Origin: Metridium senile
Taxonomy: Eukaryota > Cnidaria > Anthozoa > Actiniaria > Metridiidae
DNA length: 64,000 nt
NCBI GenBank assembly: GCA_949775045.1
Contig: OX459110.1
Coordinates: forward strand, 6,766,229-6,830,228
Reading direction: 5' to 3'
This document shows, in pieces, positions 39,701-48,800 of the stretch. The translations under genes and the position numbers were made by a program. The first letter of the stretch is position 1. Every line of letters starts with the position of its first letter. Below the pieces are notes generated by a model. That model was not told where the DNA came from. It did not search any database and saw nothing but the letters and a program-made list of their open reading frames with translations.

Positions 39701-41023
39701 TAGGTGGTGTGAAAATACTTTAAACCTTTTGTTTTCAGTAAAACCATGTATATAATATCGATGGTGAAGCTAGCACGGTCTGGAAGGAAATCTATATGCG
39801 ATAACCTATTATGACCGCGATGTAAAGTATGAAAACAACGCTGTTTTGTGGCTAAAAAGACCGTCATGGATGTGATGGACGTGACAGCCAAAATATTTCC
39901 TTGAGCACGTCCAAATTTGATCTCAAGACCTTGGTGGTCGGGTTAAAAAATACATAGAGTTGACAGAGTTTGTGATACATGCAGTTATGCGTTTAGGCGG
40001 GAACTGATTTGTCAACATGATAACTATATGTATGAGATACAACACGAATTCAACACTATACTGAATTTTACTATACGTTTTATGAATAGTAGAGGACATG
40101 TGTTATAGTTAGTTTTACTTAAGCTTAAAACTCCCCTAGAGCGGGTCAAACCACATGGAAGTCGGAAATCGGAAATCGACAAGTATGCGTCTCTGAACCA
40201 TAGAGCTGTTCTCTCGACTATAGAATTTCACGTTTGAGAGGATTATTCGAAACAGAAACAGCATTAAATTAAAGGCTTCATGAAACGCCTTAAAAAGTAC
40301 AACACTTCACGGCCATTTTGCCGTTTACAAATTAATTTCATAATTAAAATGTATGTTTTGTTTTATTACTAAAATGGCTTAATCAAAGCTTACACTCCTT
40401 TAAACTGTAATGTTTTTTCGGTAATTTTTTCTTAATTATTTGGACATTTCAAACAATCTTTAACATTTCTCTTAAAACAGTATAAAAACTATACTAAATT
40501 ATAATTAATGTAAAGTAAAAGTAAAATCCTGGTTAAAAACCAACACAATGACACTGTGGATTAAATTACAAACAAGACAACATAGCCTTTAGACCAGTTG
40601 GACAACACGCGATTCAGTCATCAGTACGGTGCATGTTGGTCTGTCGGCTATAACGATGTATAGCAGGAAATACAGGTTTTTAGGGCGGTTTAATGGATGG
40701 TCTAACGAGTTCTAGTTCTACAAATCCTTACCTCCTCCGTTGGCGTAACAAAGGTACGGGAAACGCCAGATATTACCCAAACCAACTGCATAACCGATAC
40801 AAGACAATAAGAAATCGGTCTTTCTTCCCCATTGCTCTCGATTCTCGATTTCCGCATTTATATTGGTTGTCTCGGCGGAATCAGTTGAACTAATATCCTT
40901 GCCTTTACCATTGCTATCTTTCTTTGTAGTCGGCTCCATTTCTACTTCATCAAATAGAGGTGTTGTGCTTTGTGTCACTCGCACCAAAAGTACTGGTTGG
41001 ACTTTCTCGTCTTTAGTCTCCAT
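24718..41023 (-). CDS. SLC6 family Na+/Cl- dependent amino-acid/neurotransmitter transporter, complete, 13 exons
   Basis: Exons: 41023-40732, 36822-36688, 36034-35884, 35562-35464, 33993-33861, 33286-33048, 32408-32284, 31586-31474, 27892-27761, 27399-27300, 27000-26900, 26176-26006 and 24810-24718, all GT-AG and in phase, giving 627 residues and a TAA stop. The family moves GABA, glycine, proline, taurine, creatine or monoamines across the plasma membrane using sodium and chloride. Seen: a charged N-terminus (1-70), TM1 [17 protein letters not shown], the extracellular loop 2 cysteine pair in [12 protein letters not shown], three N-glycosylation sequons (NFS, NCT, NCT) just after it, and TM6 [10 protein letters not shown]. 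Monoamine carriers have Asp where this has Gly (YAVGLGN), so an amino-acid or GABA-type substrate is inferred; the exact substrate cannot be told. Length and twelve-helix order match the family. Introns carry MITEs, a poly-C foldback and a 64-bp minisatellite. No unambiguous poly(A) signal was seen. Confidence 0.95.
24928..25180. mobile_element. MITE with CTATTTCAAAAAAC ends, copy A
   Basis: Ends CTATTTCAAAAAACATTGAA and ATTCAACGATTTTTGAAATA. A second copy with about 75-80% similarity by eye is at 26306-26575. Both are at the 3' end of the SLC6 gene, within introns. Confidence 0.6.
26306..26575. mobile_element. MITE with CTATTTCAAAAAAC ends, copy B
   Basis: Shares agacccacaatgcc.tttggtcttggaat and tacgagctagttat.gg blocks with copy A at 24928-25180, in the same orientation; right end ttttttgaaatagc. 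Confidence 0.6.
26588..26780. repeat. Dispersed repeat shared with the core of the 4667-6003 foldback
   Basis: tctgacaatccccaa, ttttataactgcatacag and gatcaacatgcaaac appear in the same order at 5563-5660 and here, but the foldback's arms are absent. Confidence 0.55.
28613..28807. mobile_element. MITE, hairpin of about 80-bp arms
   Basis: Ends aacaggttctcatttaaat and atttaaatgggaacttgtt; arms share gtgctaaacacac and accaatcagag. In intron 8 of the SLC6 gene. Confidence 0.65.
29814..30066. repeat. Minisatellite, about four copies of a 64-bp unit
   Basis: Each unit reads attgcacttgtttgcag ... tatatctgatcactc ... agataaataaaatt. Units start near 29814, 29879, 29944 and 30008 and differ by a few bases; the last breaks off after tccaagata. 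Confidence 0.8.
30293..30967. mobile_element. 675-bp foldback element with poly-C / poly-G inside its arms
   Basis: tgtagttccagaaaatatcc at the left and its near complement ending at 30967. A run of 26 C at 30317-30342 faces ggggggg near 30945 and a run of 14 G at 30857-30870. The arms share ggaaattcc motifs. The core holds the 50-bp repeat also seen at 12821. Confidence 0.65.
30734..30781. repeat. 50-bp dispersed repeat (actagcccgacttc), second copy
   Basis: gttgattttatgactagccc ... catagagcttctagttta; the first copy is at 12821-12869 with two or three differences. The palindrome gctcatagagc lies within it. Confidence 0.6.
31070..31265. repeat. Nested hairpins around ggtctgtac and gttaataacc
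   Basis: ggtctgtacgggaaaatatc pairs with gatattttcctgtacagacc, and cttggttaataacc pairs with ggttattaaccaag. Probably a decayed MITE. Confidence 0.5.
34076..34302. mobile_element. MITE with CACAGGGAGCCCAAGCT ends, 7-bp TSD
   Basis: CACAGGGAGCCCAAGCT and complement, flanked by attacat on both sides (34069-34075, 34303-34309). Arms continue with gatcttttacagtaaatg. In intron 4 of the SLC6 gene. Confidence 0.75.
36472..36622. mobile_element. MITE with ATAGTCCTTTTCACAG ends
   Basis: Left ATAGTCCTTTTCACAG, right CTGTGAAAACGACTAT; inner arms share agttcca / tggaact. About 150 bp. Confidence 0.6.
37159..37290. mobile_element. MITE hairpin with ggtctgatatcaaac arms
   Basis: gtgcaatttggtctgatatc pairs with gatatcagaccaaaattgca; outer taattgaact pairs with agttcaatta. 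Confidence 0.6.
37418..37503. repeat. Dispersed GC-rich repeat, second copy
   Basis: Same blocks as 45520-45605. It stands out as a GC-rich island in AT-rich intron 1 of the SLC6 gene. Confidence 0.5.
37504..40725. other. Rest of SLC6 intron 1, no gene recognised
   Basis: The 168-codon frame at 38787-39293 is low in complexity (Leu, Ile, Phe, Tyr, Ser-rich) and runs over a T-rich tract; not taken as coding. No inverted repeat seen. Confidence 0.45.
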
Positions 41024-42438
41024 TTCTTCGTTTTACAAGTTCTACAACACTCAATTCGATCAAGAACGTTCGGTATAGTCTGGCCTCGTGTGAGCTCCGA
41101 ACCAACTTATATGTCTATCAGCTGTCAATAGAAAGATGGTTTCTACGCTAAACCTCTCCAACCTCATTGGTCGAGAGCCCTTCAAGGGTAAAACGTGTGC
41201 AGTTTTTATTAAGATCAGCCAATCAGATTGCAGAGTAAATAAGTGATGTCAAGCTCAAGCCCCAGTAAAATTACTAGACCTTGTGATACACTACAGCCTA
41301 GTGATACACCGGATATTTCGGAATTTCGTCATGTTCAAATGTACATTATATTAGTAAAAACTTAAGGCAGCGTTCTAAAAAAAACCACGCATCTTATTTT
41401 GGCTCTTGATAGGGCGTGAGATCCTCCCTTGATAACTTAAATAAATAAATAAATGGTCCTCCCCTAAAGTAGGGATAAAAGGAACTGAGGACAGACGTCT
41501 CGGTGGATATAAGAGAGTAAAGTGTTTTGCCCATGGAATTGACCCCAGGGGGGAAGGGGTGGGTCTACTCCCCTATATTTGTCTGGGACTAGGCCAGATA
41601 TCTTTTTGACATTTTGTTTGGAATAGGGTTATGTTTTACGTTTTCTGCCGACACGAAGGGTATGTGAAATCAAAATTCTAGATCTGGGATAGGGCCAGGG
41701 TCCGGGGACTCAATGGCCTGGGAATCCGGACTTTTGGTCGCGGGTCACGGGTAAAAGGTGCGGATAAAAATACAATAAAATACAATTAAAAAATATTTAT
41801 ACTTATGAATTTACTGATTTATTGAAAAATAGTAAATGTCTGTTTTTACAAAAACACCATGGATATCTAATTTGGACATGACAAGTTTACTCGTAAATAA
41901 ATACCTTATGAAAACATTAACTAAGAAGATTTTCAGGTAAAAGTTTTATGTGCATTTGTTATTTGCTATAAGCCCAATTGACCCAATTTGGTAGGCGGCT
42001 GATGATAGAAGCACATGCTCTTCTTCTTTGACTTTCACATGAATAAAATAGGAGCGCAATGCATTGTGGTTGACTTGGATTCTTTATAACTACAAACTCA
42101 TCGATTTTGAATTACTGGGAATTATAGCCGAGTGATCATGAATAGAACACAACACAGTAGAAGTTTTCCAACGATGCATGATGTGCATGATATTAATGGT
42201 GATAAATCTGACAAACAGCAATCATAAATACCATTATAAAACTCATTAATAATTCATGAGAAATTGACAAAAGAATTCACAACCGTGAAATTATACAGAT
42301 TCGTCCTGATTTGCATCAGTTTTAACTTGAACTTTCTTGGCCAGAGTTACCTTTAACTTGACAATTTAACTAGTAAAAGAACTAATGTTGGAGTTTCATA
42401 AGTAATATACAACTAATTCGTGTCCGACTGTATGAGAT
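41024..42438. other. Upstream region of the SLC6 gene
   Basis: No other gene seen. ggtcgcgggtcacgggtaaa at 41732 resembles 54287-54350 (tcgcgggtcgcgggtaaat), a weak dispersed repeat. The promoter is not identifiable by eye. Confidence 0.4.
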
Positions 42439-42698
42439 ACACCTATTTCAATTAACGTTGTTCATCTGGAATGGTTGATCTGAAACCGATTAGAATTGTG
42501 GGAGCTCGTTAAACTGCAAATACACTATTATAATCACGCTCGAATATTAATGTTTACTTCTGAAATACTGTTATCCATAATTCAGCACCATTCAAGTGTG
42601 ATTAAAACAATTTATTTGGAATTTAATGAGCTCCCACAATTCCTATCGGTCTCAGATCAACCATTCCAGATGGACAACGTTAATTGAAATAGATGTAT
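42439..42698. mobile_element. MITE hairpin upstream of the SLC6 gene
   Basis: ctatttcaattaacgttgt ... and complement; arms match on through gaatggttgatctgaaacc and tgtgggagctc. Confidence 0.65.
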
Positions 42699-42771
42699 AC
42701 AGTAGCTCGTCTTCGCCACTGTATATCCCATACAGACCGGCCACTCATATTGTATATAGTACTAATATGTA

Positions 42772-43143
42772 CCTTATTCCACTGAATTTTCGCGTAACTT
42801 AAATTTCGTGAATTTCGCGATTTAAACTGAAAATCGCAAAAATTAAGTGACGCGAAAACTTTTGGTGAAATATTAACCGTTTTTAAATAAGCTTTATGAA
42901 TCCCGGCGCCTCAATCGAACGTTCGGATCAGTCGAACGCATTCAGCAATCGAATGAAATCGATTCACAAAAAAAATTGAGAAATTCGATTGCAATCGAAC
43001 ATTCGATGCTTTCACGTCAGAATCGCGAAAATAAAGTGATTTAGTTTTTACGCAAATAGCGAAATCGTGAAAAAAACGTCGCAAAATATCGCTATCCAAA
43101 AATCGCGAAATTTTGGTGTCGCGAAAATTAAAGTGGAATAAGG
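42772..43143. mobile_element. MITE rich in cgcgaaa motifs, TA TSD
   Basis: Ends CCTTATTCCACT and AGTGGAATAAGG flanked by TA (42770-42771, 43144-43145). The interior repeats ttcgcg/cgcgaa and holds a second weak palindrome of tcgaac motifs. The retrocopy at 43155 inserted just beyond its right end. Confidence 0.7.
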
Positions 43144-43154
43144 TAGCAGAAAAT

Positions 43155-43766
43155 TTAAGCTTTGCTTATTCAGAGCAAAAGACTATGGAAAAATACCTTC
43201 TTTACAAATTTATGTCAATATGATAAACAATAAGGAAAAAATCGAAAATAGAATTGCTTTTAAAAAAAAATAAAATGCCTCAACATTTGTCGAAATGGAA
43301 AAATGTAATACAAGCGATTGAAAGTTTTTCTTAGTCATAGTACAATGAGAAAAAATATTGAATGCATAAAATGCAAATTAAAAATTAGATTAGAAAATAA
43401 TATTGTTGTTTAGCACAATACAATTTAGTTTATTTATTTATTTATTTTCTCTGTTCTTACTATTTACTAATTTATATCAATATAAAATACCTGTAAAAAT
43501 ATTAATAAGAAATAACAGTACTATATATATTTATAATACATTATTGTAAACAATAGCTATCGTTAAAATCTAGGATACCGTCTTTAATACTGAATCCATT
43601 AATTGTTAAAATATAGAAAAAATCTAGGATTCAAAACTTAGTACTGAATCCATTAATTGTAAAATAATTGAAAAAATCTAAGATACAGTGCTTATTTTTT
43701 TTTAATTATGTAATGATGTACTGTTTTATCATTGAAATAAAAGTATTAAAAAAAAAAAAAAAAAAA
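43155..43766 (+). mobile_element. Retrotransposed insert with poly(A) and 13-bp target duplication
   Basis: The insert is flanked by ggtagcagaaaat at 43142-43154 and 43767-43779. It ends in at least 18 A with a gaaataaaag poly(A) signal about 15 bases before. These are marks of LINE-mediated retrotransposition. No open reading frame of note lies inside, so the source is a LINE 3' UTR or a processed transcript; gatgtactgtttatcattgaaataaa recurs at 44655, showing it is a repeat family. It landed at the right edge of the MITE 42772-43143. Confidence 0.75.
43570..43690. repeat. Short tandem duplication inside the retrocopy
   Basis: aaaatctaggatac/attc ... tactgaatccattaattgt is present twice, about 55-60 bp apart, with a third partial start. 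Confidence 0.6.
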
Positions 43767-44567
43767 GGTAGCAGAAAATGGCATGCGCACTAGACCAGGA
43801 TCACGAGATCAGATCCGGCTACCTTGGTTCCCATAAGTAAAAAAACCCTATTTCATCAAAAACTTGATACATTACAAGCAAGAGAATATGAATTAATTTT
43901 TGATTATTCTTTCACACCATAACAACTTGCAAAATTTACTGAAGAAAAGATAGTTTTGATATTTCATTGAAATATATATTGACTCAAATTAATATATATA
44001 TTTTTTATAACCTTTCAAATAAGAAAATTCAAAAATGCCATGGGCAAAAAAAAAAAAAAAGCCAAATCATGCCTTTTCTCAGCTTTTATAACTTTCATAC
44101 AAACTAAATAATCATGAAAGGTAGTCTTGAAAGCAACTAGTGCTAGAAATTTTAAATTCTACCGACGTTTTTCGCGCCTTAACTAACACGCTTGCCCTAT
44201 TTTTTTTTTTTTTTTATTCATGGCTGAATTTACTATTCTTACGGTTTAGAATAATAAAATAAAGTATTCATTGAACGGATTTATTGGATTTTCTGAAATT
44301 TTACAACTCTATACACAAGGGTGCGTGATTGGCGTAGAATTGTGCTTGTAGGGTTCACTTATACCCATATTTGGAATTGTTTCAATGATTTTTATGACAG
44401 AAAATGTTAAATAAACCTTAAACCTATCGTTTGATATAATTTAATGCTAATAGCTAGAAGAATACTTTCTTATTCTCTAGAATGCTTTGAGTAAGTACTT
44501 TTGAGCAAAATCACCGCAAAGTATTGCAAATACCTACTCTTACTCTATCTTATTTAACAAATACCTA

Positions 44568-44735
44568 AGGCTCAGTCGTGCATGGTTTATACTCGATCTG
44601 ATAACTGCACGATGGGCAGTTGAAAACACGAGAAAATGTCAAAATGCTTTTTGTGTAATGATGTACTGTTTATCATTGAAATAAAAAACTCCCCAGAGTG
44701 CAGTTTTCAGAGTATAAACCACGGGTTAGCCTTAT
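44568..44735. mobile_element. Short inverted-repeat element
   Basis: aaggctcagtcgtgcatggt and its near complement accacgggttagcctt. It contains the gatgtactgtttatcattg block shared with the retrocopy at 43155. Confidence 0.5.
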
Positions 44736-45120
44736 CCATGGCCTTATTTATTTGCTTTATAACCAATACGACGACCCCAATATTTTTCACGTTTTTTGAC
44801 TTGCCTAACAATATGGTCTATAGACCAATGACAGGATTTATAGAAAGATTAATTGAAGAAATCCAAATATCCAGCATTTGATCTCTCGTTCATCCTACAG
44901 CTAGCGTGCGGTAATCAGCTCTAAAGACAGGGTGATGATGAGCCAATCAGATTTCAGGATTTTGCAGTACTGTACACGAATATCAAATCAGGTTTAACAT
45001 TGGGTTTGGTACTCCCTTTGTCCAAGTGGGAGGGGTGCTCGGCGGTCGATTTCGCAAATGACCCCTAAAAGGTACATCTGTGCCATGAGCTTGGTAGCTT
45101 ACGTTTAGTAACGAAGCAGA

Positions 45121-45505
45121 GGCTGGGCGTGAGGCTGGGCATGAGGTTGGGCATGCATGCAGGATATTATTTTGTCCTCGAGGCTGGACATGCAGGATAT
45201 TTTTTTTGTCCTCGAGGCTGGGCATGCAGGATATTATTTTGTCCTCGAGGCTGGGCATGCAGGATATTTTTTTTGTCCTCGAGGCTGGGCATGCAGGATA
45301 TTATTTTGTCCTCGAGAATGGGCATGCAGGATATTATTTTGTCCTCGAGAATGGGCATGCAGGATATTATTTTGTCCTCGAGGCTGGACATGCCGGATAT
45401 TATTTTGTCCTCGAGAATGGGCATGCAGGATATTATTTTGTCCTCGAGAATGGGCATGCAGGATATTATTTTGTCCTAGAGACTGGGCATGCAGGATATT
45501 TTTTT
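45121..45505. repeat. 33-bp minisatellite, about ten copies, open in several frames on both strands
   Basis: Unit gaggctgggcatgcaggata plus ttattttgtcctc. Because 33 is a multiple of three, plus and minus frames stay open (GHAGYYFVLEA and MPSLEDKIISC units). Two or three units have an extra T that shifts frame. Not taken as a gene: no start context, no flanking coding sequence. Confidence 0.85.
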
Positions 45506-45519
45506 AACGAAGTAAAAAG

Positions 45520-45605
45520 AGTACCCTGCATGGGTTCCAGAAGGCTCGAGAGGGGATTGGGGAGAGCCTCTGGAGCCCAGCGTATACCAAGAGGGACCTG
45601 CATAT
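45520..45605. repeat. Dispersed repeat with ccagaggctct / agagcctctgg
   Basis: gggttccag, gaggggattgggg and gagagcctctgg recur in the same order at 37418-37503, which has about 20 extra GC-rich bases in the middle. Confidence 0.55.
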
Positions 45606-45645
45606 AAATATTTTAGATATCAGAAATCTTATATTTAAGTGAACT

Positions 45646-45651
45646 TTTATT
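45646..45651 (-). promoter_or_regulatory. Candidate poly(A) signal of the secreted-protein gene
   Basis: AATAAA on the minus strand about 215 bp downstream of the TGA at 45864. The hexamer is common by chance in AT-rich DNA, so only position supports it. Confidence 0.3.
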
Positions 45652-45863
45652 TCAATTGCATAGCTTTTATGTTAACGAAATTCTTAGTGCTGACTATGCA
45701 GAGCTCTGAGCGTTTTCTAAACAACCTAAAAGCGCAGATTTCTGATGTTGGTTAAATATTAACTTTACACAAATAAGGTGCAAACCCCAGCCTCCCGCGT
45801 AAGCCGATTACCGAAAAGACTGACAACACTGAAATGTTTTTGAGTGGTGTTCTAGTTTTGGAA

Positions 45864-48800
45864 TCATTTTAAAAACTTTGCATAAACATCAACACAAACG
45901 CGACCAGAATTATCAGACTCGGCATAACCTGTGAGGTCCTCGCCATACCAAATCCTCATCTGCTTATTTTTTGGGAAATAGAAAGGGTGAGCGAATTCTG
46001 TAAAAATCAGTTCTGTGCTGGAGTTAGCATCGGTGAAGGGAAGGCCATACCACTTGCCAGCAGAATGCACATGCTGTTTCCTGAATGATAATGAAAACGA
46101 TAATTTTAATACATTTTAATTGTACATATATTTATCAATTTATTTATTTATTTATTACTATAATTATTCATTTTTATTTATTTATATTTTTATTGATCTT
46201 TTGAAATTATTTTTAAGTATTTTGTTATATCTGCAGTGATGGGCAACCTTTGTAGATTAAAATTTAGATTTAGAAAAGATATATAATAAACGTACCTTTA
46301 GTAATTTTATTTGGTGATTCTTTCTAGAAAAGTTCTAGGTAAGAGAAAGGAACCTCTGCTCGCAGGTTATCTCAACTTTGACTGTGCTATACTAATTCAG
46401 CTTCACTGAACTAACAACTTCAACTGACTACAAGCCCGGCATATTACAATGCATATATTTAAGTTAACATGCAAGTGAGACATAGCCCAGAAACTCCTAG
46501 CGATACCCGGTATCTGATGGAACACACAAATGGGTCGGGTGTCGGGAAAACACGGATACGGACCGTCCGTCGGCGGACCAACGGACCGGCGGACCGCGGA
46601 CCGACGGACCATTTGGGAAAACACGGACCAAAAAAAAAAATCCAAAAACTAAAAAAAAATTAAATTAAAAAATATATATTAAAAAATAAAATATGAAAAT
46701 AAAATAATTAATTAACAAATAAAATAAATAAAAAATGAAAAAAATAAAATTAATAAAAAAATAAAAATAAATAACAATGAAGAAGTAGATAAAACGGTAA
46801 AAAAACTTCCAAATATTTATAAAATGTTTCTTTACACGAAAAAACTCAATAATTCTGAAGAATTAACCTATTAGTGAGTGTCCCACTGTTTTTCTCGCTG
46901 CGACTCGAGGAATCGGGATACTTGAATTATACTGAGAGACTTTTTCTGATATTTTTTTCTCTCAGACAAGTTAGTTCAAAAGCCGCCTGCAAACAGAGTA
47001 CGAATCATCTCGTGATGTCGAATGTGTATAATGTCAGTCATCACTTGATAAGACACGCACGTCCTTCAGTCTCAGTATCGATCAATAAATTTGAGTGGAC
47101 ACCAAATACGTATTAATATTAAAGCCTTTAATAAGAATATTGATCGATTGAATATTGAGTGGACTCAATTAAACAACCAAAAGTGAAGCTGGCCTGAGAT
47201 TCGTACCTGAGATTCACATCCTCACAGGGGAGGTCAACAAGGTCAGTTTATAAAAGCTTTTATGACACCACTGATCAATGTAAAGTAATTGCAAATCAGA
47301 TATGTCGTTATTTAATACTTGAGTTCAATTTATTAAATTTATTTAGGGATGATAATCAAAACTAACAGCCTTTAAATTACTTCGATTTAACGCATTAATT
47401 ATCTCTATCAAAATCGCAGCCTCAAATTCAAGGGCTGTACTATGTTAAACTATTATAAAAACATATCAGAGAATAATTCTAGATTACATGAAATTAAATA
47501 CAAATCTAGTCAGCTAATATATACTATATATTCCAATTTTTGTTCATTACTGATTGAGACCAATTTTCTCGTTTCAAAGTTTCAACTGAAACAAAAAGGA
47601 TAAGTATGCTTTCAGTAAGCTTCAACTATTATTTTTAGATTTTTATTGATTTTAGTCAAGTTAGTCAAATAACTGCCGTAGAGATCCAATGGATTTGCAA
47701 CTCACTAATAGGTTAATTCTTCTGAATTATTGACTTTTTTCGGGTAAAGAAACACTTTATAAATATTTGGGGTTTTTTTTACCGTTTTATCTACTTCTTC
47801 ATTTTTATTCTTTTTTTATTAATTTTTTCTTTTTTTTATTAATTTTTTTCTTTTCATATTTTATTTTTTTATATATTTTTTTAAATTTTTTTTTTTGGAT
47901 TTTTTTTTTTTTTGGTCCGTGTTTTCCCAAATGGTCCGTCGACGGACCGGTCCGTCGGTCCGTCGGTCCGCGGTCCGCCGGTCCGTTGGTCCGCCGACGG
48001 ACGGTCCGTATCCGTGTTTTCCCGACACCCCAAATGGGTCATCTACTTTGAACTCCTATAAATCGCTACTATTTACTCCATGCAAATGGTAATAAACTAT
48101 ATATTTTCTGAAAAGATATCTCAAAATGATTACATAAATTATCGTGTTTAATCTTTTACTGTTTAATTATTGATGAATAGAGTAATATTTGAAAATTTGT
48201 TGTTGCGAAACAAGTTTGCCTGCGTGCAGCCCGTTTGTTTACCCGTAATAACCGCTATTACGGGTAATTAAACCGGCTGTACGCAGGCTACCCGTAAGCG
48301 ACCACTCTTTCAATTTCCCGTTTTGTTTCCCATATAAACTCTGTAAAAAAAAAAGTCTCTCGTAAGCGACCACTCTCGTAACTGCCTATAGCCTGCAAAA
48401 CAGGCGTTCTTTTGGGTTTTTGGGAAAATCGAGTTTTGGACTTCCTGTGTTGAATATAGGTGACGTATTCACTTCAGTACGCTCTTTCAATGTTGATGAA
48501 TTTTTTACATGAGCCAGGGCGTGTTACAAATTTCGCATGTTTTGGGCTTCCTGCGTTAGTGTTCTCATGGTTTGGGCTTCCTGTGTTATAGTTCTGGTAA
48601 GCGACCATCTCTTGTAAGCGACCACTTTCTCCTGATCCCTGGGTGGTCACTTACGAGAGAGTCAACTGTATAAACAAAACTGCCTCAGCACTCACTCAAC
48701 GTCAACCTCGTTCCCAGGGCCCTCTCCCTTCGCTTTTCGCAAAAGCAAAGGGAGAGGGCCCTGGGAACGAGGTTGACTCAACGTCAGTGAGACTAGTTAT

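Noticed and set aside
45129..45607. Repeat protein of 11-residue units
   Set aside because: Open frame is a by-product of the 33-bp unit; both strands and several frames are open and no flanking exon fits.
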